From assembly GCA_945483375.1 (NCBI GenBank), contig CALYRQ010000077.1:1-5380 (forward strand): a stretch of 5,380 nt of DNA, written 5' to 3'. The notes under the pieces are model-generated. The model did not search any database and had not been told where the DNA came from. It worked only from the letters and a program-made list of their open reading frames with translations. The translations under genes and the position numbers were made by a program. Shown here in pieces: positions 1 through 5,380 of the stretch; the stretch's first letter is position 1; every line of letters begins with the position of its first letter. The DNA is from an uncultured Elusimicrobia bacterium (lineage in GTDB: Bacteria > Elusimicrobiota > Elusimicrobia > Elusimicrobiales > Elusimicrobiaceae).

Positions 1-2257
1 CGCCACCGTTTCCGGCTTGTCCATCTCCATTGCTGATATGACCGTCCCCGCCGTCAAACAGAAATATATTGATGACGCCAAAAAGAAAGTGAAAGAAATT
101 CAGGCGCAGGCCGAAGCCGGTATCATTACCGAAGGCGAACGCTATAACAAAGTCATCGATATCTGGACGCGCGTGACCGACGACGTAGCCAACGAACTTT
201 TTAAAGAAATGAAAAAGTTTGAAGAAGCCAAATACGACCCGACCAATAAAGAACACAGCGGCCAGCGCTTTAACTCCGTCTACTTGATGGCGGACTCCGG
301 CGCGCGCGGTTCCCGCCAGCAGGTGCGCCAGCTGGCCGGTATGCGCGGTCTGATGGCGAAACCGCAGAAGAAACTCACCGGCGGCCAGGGCGAAATTATT
401 GAAAGCCCTATTACCGCCAACTTCCGCGAAGGTCTGTCCGTTTTGGAATACTTTATTTCTACGCACGGCGGACGTAAAGGTTTGTCCGATACCGCTTTGA
501 AAACCGCCGACGCCGGTTACTTAACCCGCCGTCTGGTGGACGTCGCCCACAACGTGGTGGTGACGGAAGAAGACTGCGGCACGCACAACGGCATCGTCGT
601 AAAATCGTTGATGAGCGGCGAAGAAATGGTGGAACCCATTGAAGAACGTATTTTGGGCCGCACCAGCTTGGAAAACGTCGTCGTCAAAGTGAAAAAAGCC
701 GACGGCAGCGAAGAAGAAAAAACCATCATTAAAGAAGGCGATTTGATTACGCTTGAACAAAGCAAACTCGTCAAGAAATACGGCGTGGAATCCGTACGCA
801 TCCGCTCCGTGCTGACCTGCGAAGCTCCGTTCGGCGTGTGCGCCAAATGCTATGGTTTGTCCTTGGCCACTTCGTCCAAGAGCAACCCCGGCGATTCCGT
901 GGGTATCATCGCCGCGCAGTCCATCGGCGAGCCTGGTACGCAGCTGACCTTGCGTACCTTCCACATTGGCGGTACGGCCTCCCGCGTGCTCTCCCGCAGT
1001 CAGGCGGTGGCCGAAATCGACGGTAAAGTAACGTTTAAAGATATTAAACTGATTACCAACCGCTACGATAATAAAATTTGTATTTCCAGAAACGGCTCTA
1101 TCTTTGTTGAGGCCGGAAATGGTACAATAAAAGAATACAAGATTCAGTACGGCGCTTCCGTGTACACCGCGGATAAAGCGACCGTGAAAAAAGGTTCCCT
1201 GCTCGCGGAGTGGGACCCGCACTCTATCCCGGTGCTGGCCGAAGTTTCCGGCACGGTCCGCTTGACGGACGTGGTAGAAGGTATCACCTTGCAGGAAGAG
1301 CGCAATAAAGTGACGGGCGTCATCGAACGCAAAATTACCGCGAGCCGCATGGGCAAGAAAAACCCGCGCATCAGCATTGACGGCAAAGACAAGAAGATTA
1401 ATTTTCCCTTGCCTATTGATACAATCCTGATGGTGGAAAACGGTGAAGACGTGGAACCCGGCGACGTGCTGGCCAAAATCGGCCGCGAAGCTGGCGGTAC
1501 CAAAGACATCACCGGCGGTCTGCCCAGAATCGCGGAATTGTTCGAAGCGCGCAAACCCAGAAACCCCGCAATCATTTCGGAGTTCGAAGGGATTGTGAGC
1601 TTGGAAACGTCACCCAAAGGTTTGATTGAAGTAGTCGTACGGAATGAAGAGACCAACCAGGTCAAGCAGTACAGCATTCCGCAAGGCAAACACCTTGTAG
1701 TGTACGAAGGCGACCATGTCGGCGTGGGCGAAGCCCTTACCGACGGCGCCATCGACCCCCACGACGTGCTGCGCGTGAAGGGCGAAAAAGAAGCGCAAGA
1801 GTTCCTGTTAAACGCCATCCAAGAAGTGTACCGCTTGCAGGGCGTAACAATCAACGACAGACATATCGAGGTTATTGTCCGTCAGATGTTAGGGAACGTG
1901 AAAATTCTGGATGCGGGTGACACGCATTTCCTGAAAGGCGAAGTAATGAGCCGCGCGAGCTGGCTCAGAGAAAACGCGAAAATGAAAGCCGCCGGAAAAC
2001 GGCTGGCCGACGCGGAAACCATCCTTTTGGGTATCAGCAAAGCGTCCCTCGCTTCCGAATCGTTTATATCCGCGGCGTCGTTCCAAGAAACGACTAAAGT
2101 CCTTACGGACGCCGCCATCACGGGCCAGGTGGACGAACTCGCCGGCCTGAAAGAAAACGTAATCGTAGGCCATTTGATTCCGGCGGGTACTGGTATTTCC
2201 GCCAGACAAATTGCCAAAGAGTTTGAACAAAAACGCAAAGAAACAGGAGAGAAGTAA
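1..2257 (+). CDS. rpoC: DNA-directed RNA polymerase subunit beta' (C-terminal part, 5' truncated by window)
   Basis: This is the C-terminal 751 residues of beta', part of the catalytic core of RNA polymerase; the frame is already open at base 2, so the TTG at 17 is not the true start. In order (numbering from the codon at base 2): secondary-channel rim helices at about 14-70 with the motif [10 protein letters not shown]; the bridge helix from residue 96 (MADSGARGS...[13 protein letters not shown]); the four zinc-binding cysteines at C192, C273, C280 and C283; the trigger loop ([22 protein letters not shown]318 and H321); an SI3-type insertion at about 328-496; the resumption [19 protein letters not shown]; the jaw; and the conserved end [18 protein letters not shown] and IPAGTG (726-731). 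About 20 residues follow IPAGTG, a shorter tail than in E. coli. The gene ends in tandem TAA codons that run into rpsL. The frame is intact and all core motifs are present. The identification rests on recalled E. coli, Bacillus and Bacteroides homologues. Confidence 0.99.
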   Translation, partial: ATVSGLSISIADMTVPAVKQKYIDDAKKKVKEIQAQAEAGIITEGERYNKVIDIWTRVTDDVANELFKEMKKFEEAKYDPTNKEHSGQRFNSVYLMADSGARGSRQQVRQLAGMRGLMAKPQKKLTGGQGEIIESPITANFREGLSVLEYFISTHGGRKGLSDTALKTADAGYLTRRLVDVAHNVVVTEEDCGTHNGIVVKSLMSGEEMVEPIEERILGRTSLENVVVKVKKADGSEEEKTIIKEGDLITLEQSKLVKKYGVESVRIRSVLTCEAPFGVCAKCYGLSLATSSKSNPGDSVGIIAAQSIGEPGTQLTLRTFHIGGTASRVLSRSQAVAEIDGKVTFKDIKLITNRYDNKICISRNGSIFVEAGNGTIKEYKIQYGASVYTADKATVKKGSLLAEWDPHSIPVLAEVSGTVRLTDVVEGITLQEERNKVTGVIERKITASRMGKKNPRISIDGKDKKINFPLPIDTILMVENGEDVEPGDVLAKIGREAGGTKDITGGLPRIAELFEARKPRNPAIISEFEGIVSLETSPKGLIEVVVRNEETNQVKQYSIPQGKHLVVYEGDHVGVGEALTDGAIDPHDVLRVKGEKEAQEFLLNAIQEVYRLQGVTINDRHIEVIVRQMLGNVKILDAGDTHFLKGEVMSRASWLRENAKMKAAGKRLADAETILLGISKASLASESFISAASFQETTKVLTDAAITGQVDELAGLKENVIVGHLIPAGTGISARQIAKEFEQKRKETGEK
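983..1489 (+). other. SI3-type lineage-specific insertion in the beta' trigger loop
   Basis: Between the two conserved halves of the trigger loop (ending HIGGTAS and resuming [10 protein letters not shown]) lie about 169 residues. They align by eye with E. coli SI3, which is about 188 residues long, including a [14 protein letters not shown] segment close to E. coli WDPHTMPVITEVSG. SI3 is made of sandwich-barrel hybrid motifs sitting outside the secondary channel and affects pausing and cleavage in E. coli. Its presence argues against a Firmicutes or Actinobacteria origin. Its first part is clearly more A+T rich than the flanking core-encoding DNA. The boundaries are approximate. Confidence 0.85.
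2245..2249 (+). promoter_or_regulatory. Shine-Dalgarno site of rpsL, inside the rpoC coding end
   Basis: AGGAG lies 10 bases before the rpsL ATG at 2260 and inside the last codons of rpoC. It supports the chosen rpsL start. Because the site is within translated rpoC mRNA, ribosomes finishing rpoC would clear or hand over to it, which is consistent with translational coupling (inference). Confidence 0.8.
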
Positions 2258-2259
2258 TA

Positions 2260-2640
2260 ATGCCGACAGTAAATCAATTAGTAAAATACGGCCGCGCGAA
2301 AGAAGCTACCCGCACGAAATCGCCGGCGTTGCAGGCCTGCCCGCAAAGACGCGGCGTCTGCACCCGTGTTTATACCACGACCCCTAAAAAACCGAACTCC
2401 GCTTTGAGAAAAGTGGCGCGTGTAAAGCTCACCTCCAAAGTGGAAGTGACCGCTTACATCCCCGGCGTGGGACACAACCTTCAAGAACACTCCATCGTGC
2501 TCGTGCGCGGCGGACGTGTGAAAGACTTGCCGGGTGTGCGCTACCACATCATCCGCGGCGCGTTGGACGCGTCGGGCGTTGAAAACAGAAAACAAGGCCG
2601 CTCTCTTTACGGTGTAAAGAGACCGAAAGCCGGAAAATAA
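2260..2640 (+). CDS. rpsL: 30S ribosomal protein S12
   Basis: S12 sits at the decoding centre of the small subunit, where it contacts helices 18, 27 and 44 of 16S rRNA and influences tRNA selection accuracy. The 126-residue product compares with 124 in E. coli and aligns without gaps through the core: [36 protein letters not shown] and [13 protein letters not shown]. The two lysines where streptomycin-resistance changes usually fall are both wild type (K43 and K88, counting Met as 1), so no such resistance is predicted from this gene. D89, the residue methylthiolated by RimO in E. coli, is present within KDLPG. The start codon overlaps the final A of the second rpoC stop codon and is supported by an AGGAG 10 bases upstream. 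The gene lies only two bases after the first rpoC stop, with no L7Ae-like gene between as there is in Bacillus. It is very likely co-transcribed with rpoC and rpsG. Confidence 0.99.
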   Translation: MPTVNQLVKYGRAKEATRTKSPALQACPQRRGVCTRVYTTTPKKPNSALRKVARVKLTSKVEVTAYIPGVGHNLQEHSIVLVRGGRVKDLPGVRYHIIRGALDASGVENRKQGRSLYGVKRPKAGK

Positions 2641-2645
2641 TTTTT

Positions 2646-2650
2646 AGGAG
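2646..2650 (+). promoter_or_regulatory. Shine-Dalgarno site of rpsG with long spacing
   Basis: AGGAG follows five Ts just after the rpsL stop and sits 13 bases before the ATG at 2664, longer than the usual 5-10. The spacer is A-rich (ttgaaaaaagaat). No in-frame start lies closer to it, and the protein alignment supports 2664 (MPRKG is the standard S7 beginning), so the spacing looks real rather than a wrong start call. Confidence 0.7.
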
Positions 2651-2663
2651 TTGAAAAAAGAAT

Positions 2664-3143
2664 ATGCCGAGAAAAGGTTTAAGACCCAGAGACAGAAGAC
2701 CGCAGCCCGCGCCGGATTACAAATACAATTCCGTGCTCGTGTCCCGGTTCATTAACAAACTCAATTTTGAAGGAAAAACTTCCACCGCCGAGCGCGTGCT
2801 TGACGATGCGTTGGCCATTATTGCCGAAAAAACCAAAGAAAACGCCTTGGACGTTTTCACCAAATGCATTGAAAATGTGCGCCCTCTCGTGGAAGTAAAA
2901 GCCCGCCGCGTGGGCGGTGCGAACTATCAGGTTCCCACCGAAGTAAAACCCTTACGCAGCACTTCCTTGGCGATGAGATGGCTCATCGGCGCCGCGCAGA
3001 GCCGCAAAGGCCGCCCGATGGCTGAAAAATTGGCCGAAGAAATCATCTTGGGCTCCAAAAAAGAAGGCACCGCTTTCAAAAAACGCGAAGACGTGCATAA
3101 AATGGCCGAAGCCAACCGCGCTTTCGCCCACTTTAAATGGTAA
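2664..3143 (+). CDS. rpsG: 30S ribosomal protein S7
   Basis: S7 is a primary 16S rRNA-binding protein that nucleates assembly of the 30S head and lines the E and P sites. The product has 159 residues, close to the usual 155-156. It contains the standard MPRKG start, the helical core, the rRNA-binding beta-hairpin at about 73-94 (RPLVEVKARRVGGANYQVP), LAMRWLIGAA, and the family C-terminus KKREDVHKMAEANRAFAHF followed by KW. It lacks the long C-terminal tail of E. coli K-12 S7. The N-terminal segment is unusual: 8 of residues 7-17 are Arg or Pro, and by alignment it is three residues longer than in E. coli. The gene lies 23 bases after rpsL and 14 bases before fusA. In E. coli, S7 represses its own operon by binding a longer rpsL-rpsG spacer; the gap here is too short for that element. 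Confidence 0.99.
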   Translation: MPRKGLRPRDRRPQPAPDYKYNSVLVSRFINKLNFEGKTSTAERVLDDALAIIAEKTKENALDVFTKCIENVRPLVEVKARRVGGANYQVPTEVKPLRSTSLAMRWLIGAAQSRKGRPMAEKLAEEIILGSKKEGTAFKKREDVHKMAEANRAFAHFKW

Positions 3144-3145
3144 AC

Positions 3146-3150
3146 GGGAA
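3146..3150 (+). promoter_or_regulatory. Weak Shine-Dalgarno-like site of fusA
   Basis: GGGAA in the 14-base rpsG-fusA gap ends 7 bases before the ATG at 3158. Only GGA matches the usual core, which is poorer than the sites of the other genes here. Initiation of fusA may therefore lean on ribosomes finishing rpsG (inference). The start is supported mainly by protein alignment. Confidence 0.45.
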
Positions 3151-3157
3151 TTAAGAT

Positions 3158-5260
3158 ATGGCTGAATTCAAAACCTATCCGTTAAACAAAATCAGAAACA
3201 TTGGTATTATCGCGCACATTGACGCGGGTAAAACCACCACTTCCGAACGCATCCTGTACTACACGGGCAAAGTGCACAAAATCGGCGAAACGCACGACGG
3301 CGCTTCCGTGACCGACTGGATGGAACAGGAAAGAGAAAGAGGCATTACCATTACCTCCGCCGCCATTTACTGCGTGTGGAAAGACTGCCAGCTTAACATT
3401 ATTGACACTCCCGGCCACGTGGACTTTACGGCCGAAGTGGAACGTTCTTTGCGCGTGCTGGACGGCGCCGTCTGCTGTTTTGACGGCGTACAGGGTGTAG
3501 AGCCCCAGTCTGAAACCGTGTGGCGTCAAGCGGATAAATACCACGTTCCCCGTATCGCTTACATCAATAAAATGGACCGCATTGGTGCGGATTTCGTCCG
3601 TTCCGCCAACTCCATTAAAGAAAAATTGGGCGGCAACGCCTGCCCGATCCAACTGCCGATCGGCGCCGAAGATAAATTTGTCGGCGTGATTGACTTGGTT
3701 AAAATGAAAGGCATCATCTGGGACGGCGACCACAACGGAGCCACTTTCAACGAAGTGGACATCCCGGCCGACCAACTGGAAGACGCCAAACGCGCGCATA
3801 CGGAAATGATTGAAAAACTCGCCGATTTCGACGAAGAAATTATGGAACGCTACCTCGGCGGCGAGACGGAATTTACGGTTGAAGAAATCAAAAGAGCCAT
3901 CCGCAAAGGAACCTTAACGGGCAAATTCTTCCCGGTCATCTGCGGTTCTTCCTATAAAAACAAAGGCGTGCAGCCGCTTTTGGACTGCGTAAACGACTAT
4001 CTGCCCTCTCCTGTAGATGTCCCCGCGGTCAAAGGAACCAACCCCAACACCGGCGAAGAAACGGAACGCAAACCTTCCAATTCCGAACCTTTCTGCGGTC
4101 TTATCTTTAAAGTGCAGACTGACCCCTTTGTGGGTAAGTTGAGCTTCTTCCGCATTTACTCCGGTACGATTAAAGCCGGCGACGCGGTGTTCTTCCCGGG
4201 CAAAAACGCCACGGAAAGATTCGGCCGTATGATGCGTATGATGGCCGATAAACGCGAAGAAGTGAAAGAACTCAGCGCCGGCGAAATTGCCGCCACGGTG
4301 GCTATTAAAAACTCCCGCGTGGGCCAAACGATCTGCTCGCCCGATCATCCGATCGTGCTCGAAAGCATTACGTTCCCGGAACCTGTGATCTCTATCGCCG
4401 TGGAACCCAAATCCAAAGCTGACGAAGAAAAAATGTCCAACGCGCTCGCCCGCCTGGCTGAAGAAGACCAGACGTTCCGCGTCCGCACTGATGAAGAAAC
4501 CGGCCAGACCGTTATTTCTGGTATGGGCGAACTTCACCTGGACATCATCGTCGACCGCATGAAACGCGAATTTAACGTACAGGCCAACGTGGGCGCTCCC
4601 CAGGTTGCCTACCGCGAAACCATCACCAAAACGGTGGAACAGGAAACCAAATTCGTCCGCCAGTCCGGTGGCCGCGGTCAGTACGGTCACGTATTCCTCC
4701 GCTTGGAACCGCAGGAAAAAGGCAAAGGGTTTGAATTCGTCAACGAAATCACCCAGGGCCGCATTCCGAAAGAATATATCCCGGCTATTGAAAAAGGTTG
4801 CCGCGAAGCGTTGGATTCCGGCGCGATGGCGGGTTATCCCTTGGTGGACATTAAAGTCGCCGTGTTCGACGGTTCGTTCCACGAAGTGGACTCCTCCGAA
4901 ATGGCCTTTAAAATCGCCGCTTCTATGGCGCTTAAAGACGGCGCCAAAAAAGCGAACCCGGTTATCTTGGAGCCTATCATGAAGGTGGAAGTCGTGGCTC
5001 CGGAAGCCAACTTGGGCGATATCATTGGTGACCTGAGCTCCCGCCGTGGTCAAATCGGCGAAATGGGCGTGCGCGGTAACGTACGCTATGTACGCGCCGA
5101 AGTGCCGCTGGCCGAAATGTTCGGTTACGCCACCAACGTCCGCTCCCTGTCCCAGGGCCGCGCGTCGTTCACGATGGAACCCAGCCACTATGCCGAAGTG
5201 CCGGCCAACGTCGCTAAAGCGATTGTTGAAAAACGCACTGCGGAAAAAGTGGCCGCTTAA
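3158..5260 (+). CDS. fusA: Translation elongation factor G (EF-G)
   Basis: EF-G is the cytoplasmic GTPase that moves tRNAs and mRNA through the ribosome after each peptide bond and, with ribosome recycling factor, splits post-termination ribosomes. The 700-residue length is normal (704 in E. coli). The G domain (about 1-290) shows the P-loop AHIDAGKT (19-26), switch I RGIT (61-64), DTPGH with catalytic His87, NKMD (137-140) and CGSSYKNKG. Domain II begins near [19 protein letters not shown], and domain III contains [15 protein letters not shown] and [18 protein letters not shown]. Domain IV contains [20 protein letters not shown] and the tip motif [10 protein letters not shown] with His575. 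Domain V contains [10 protein letters not shown] and [17 protein letters not shown]. All motifs fit canonical EF-G1, with no sign of a divergent EF-G2 or a resistance-type paralogue. Its position between rpsG and tuf is the classic str operon order. The frame is intact. Confidence 0.99.
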   Translation: MAEFKTYPLNKIRNIGIIAHIDAGKTTTSERILYYTGKVHKIGETHDGASVTDWMEQERERGITITSAAIYCVWKDCQLNIIDTPGHVDFTAEVERSLRVLDGAVCCFDGVQGVEPQSETVWRQADKYHVPRIAYINKMDRIGADFVRSANSIKEKLGGNACPIQLPIGAEDKFVGVIDLVKMKGIIWDGDHNGATFNEVDIPADQLEDAKRAHTEMIEKLADFDEEIMERYLGGETEFTVEEIKRAIRKGTLTGKFFPVICGSSYKNKGVQPLLDCVNDYLPSPVDVPAVKGTNPNTGEETERKPSNSEPFCGLIFKVQTDPFVGKLSFFRIYSGTIKAGDAVFFPGKNATERFGRMMRMMADKREEVKELSAGEIAATVAIKNSRVGQTICSPDHPIVLESITFPEPVISIAVEPKSKADEEKMSNALARLAEEDQTFRVRTDEETGQTVISGMGELHLDIIVDRMKREFNVQANVGAPQVAYRETITKTVEQETKFVRQSGGRGQYGHVFLRLEPQEKGKGFEFVNEITQGRIPKEYIPAIEKGCREALDSGAMAGYPLVDIKVAVFDGSFHEVDSSEMAFKIAASMALKDGAKKANPVILEPIMKVEVVAPEANLGDIIGDLSSRRGQIGEMGVRGNVRYVRAEVPLAEMFGYATNVRSLSQGRASFTMEPSHYAEVPANVAKAIVEKRTAEKVAA

Positions 5261-5270
5261 ACAATTCACT

Positions 5271-5311
5271 CCGCGCCCGCTAAACCCGGGCGCGGGCTTT
5301 GATTTTATTTT
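5271..5311 (+). terminator. Rho-independent terminator or attenuator between fusA and tuf
   Basis: A perfect 9-bp, nearly all-GC stem pairs CCGCGCCCG (5271-5279) with CGGGCGCGG (5287-5295) around a 7-base loop. It is followed by GCTTTGATTTTATTTT, a T-tract broken by GA and A. An alternative 6-bp stem (5275-5280 with 5292-5297) would end directly at the Ts. The hairpin starts 10 bases after the fusA stop. The T-tract runs straight into the tuf Shine-Dalgarno site, leaving no space for a promoter downstream. It could act as a leaky terminator, or as an mRNA end-stabilising or processing structure that lets tuf and the upstream genes reach different levels (inference). Confidence 0.75.
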
Positions 5312-5317
5312 AAGGAG
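5312..5317 (+). promoter_or_regulatory. Shine-Dalgarno site of tuf
   Basis: AAGGAG with 8 bases to the ATG at 5326 is the best ribosome binding site in the window. It fixes the tuf start and fits the very high translation rate expected of EF-Tu. Confidence 0.9.
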
Positions 5318-5325
5318 TTTTACAA

Positions 5326-5380
5326 ATGGCAAAGGAAAAATTTTCCCGCAGCAAACCGCACGTCAACGTAGGAACGATTG
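5326..5380 (+). CDS. tuf: Translation elongation factor Tu (N-terminal fragment, cut by window end)
   Basis: EF-Tu is the GTPase that carries aminoacyl-tRNA to the ribosomal A site. Eighteen codons are visible and translate to MAKEKFSRSKPHVNVGTI. This is the standard bacterial EF-Tu beginning, in which KPHVNVGTIGHVDHGKT leads into the P-loop; the P-loop itself lies beyond the window. The start is fixed by a strong AAGGAG 8 bases upstream and by alignment. The gene follows fusA by 65 bases, as in the str operon, but is separated from it by a hairpin and T-tract. Whether this is the only tuf copy cannot be judged here. Confidence 0.97.
   Translation, partial: MAKEKFSRSKPHVNVGTI

Noticed and set aside
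17..60. TTG at base 17 as the start of the first gene
   Set aside because: The frame is open upstream to the window edge, and codons from base 2 continue the RpoC alignment (SG followed by a conserved hydrophobic segment). The start is outside the window.
690..730. Runs of A (for example in GTGAAAAAAGCC) as programmed frameshift sites
   Set aside because: The reading frame is the full conserved protein on both sides, and A-runs simply reflect Lys codons. There is no alternative product and no stimulatory structure.
1098..1130. TACAAT at 1123-1128 as a -10 promoter element inside rpoC
   Set aside because: No reasonable -35 hexamer lies 16-18 bases upstream (ATCTTT at 17), and the region is merely A+T-rich coding sequence.
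521..1854. Minus-strand open frames of 233 and 236 codons opposite rpoC
   Set aside because: They are low-complexity shadow translations with no family resemblance, opposite a fully conserved part of rpoC.
2383..2526. Streptomycin-resistance change in rpsL
   Set aside because: K43 and K88 are both wild type, and the surrounding PKKPNS and GRVKDLPG are standard.
2628..2645. A terminator at the end of rpsL, suggested by TTTTT after the stop
   Set aside because: No GC-rich stem precedes the Ts, and the stretch is immediately followed by the rpsG ribosome binding site.
4605..4982. A 125-codon + strand open frame inside fusA in another frame
   Set aside because: Its Lys/Arg/Trp/Ser/Pro-rich product is a frame-shifted reading of EF-G domain IV, with no independent ribosome binding site and no recognisable motif.
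5223..5263. TTGTTG/TTGAAA near the fusA end as a tuf promoter
   Set aside because: No -10-like hexamer lies at a workable distance (GTGGCC at 17 bases), and any transcript from it would still cross the hairpin.
3914..5332. A 472-codon open frame on the minus strand across fusA and the tuf start
   Set aside because: It is the mirror of a strongly codon-biased gene. Its product is rich in Phe, His, Gly and Arg with no recognisable motif, and it lies wholly opposite fusA and the adjoining tuf start, whose products are unmistakable.

Overview
This window is a slice of a conserved bacterial transcription and translation operon, all on the + strand and in the order rpoC (3' part), rpsL, rpsG, fusA, tuf (first 18 codons). 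There are no RNA genes, mobile elements, CRISPR arrays or accessory genes, and no gene-free stretch longer than 65 bases.

Organism: a bacterium of Gram-negative type. The RpoC trigger loop carries a large SI3-type insertion, as in Proteobacteria, Bacteroidetes and relatives, which is normally absent from Firmicutes and Actinobacteria. A short Gly-containing insertion after the bridge helix recalls Bacteroidetes-like RpoC, while S7 has an unusual Arg/Pro-rich N-terminus. The mix is compatible with a deep-branching Gram-negative phylum. Elusimicrobiota is my best guess from memory of family sequences, but it is weakly supported. G+C content is a little over half by eye.

Layout: 1-2257 is the C-terminal 751 residues of RNA polymerase beta'. 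Two bases after its stop codon rpsL begins (2260-2640, ribosomal protein S12), followed after 23 bases by rpsG (2664-3143, S7) and after 14 bases by fusA (3158-5260, EF-G). A 65-base gap then holds a strong GC hairpin followed by an interrupted T-tract (intrinsic terminator or attenuator) and the Shine-Dalgarno site of tuf, which starts at 5326 and runs off the window.

How the genes work together: RpoC is part of the enzyme that transcribes the operon. S12 and S7 are 30S subunit proteins, at the decoding centre and the head respectively. EF-G translocates the ribosome, and EF-Tu delivers aminoacyl-tRNA. The rpoC-rpsL junction has no room for a terminator or promoter, so the RNA polymerase and str operons are probably joined into one transcript. 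The hairpin before tuf is the only visible point at which transcript levels could be reset.

I looked for an undescribed system and did not find one. The findings listed are modest features of gene junctions and of lineage-specific protein segments.
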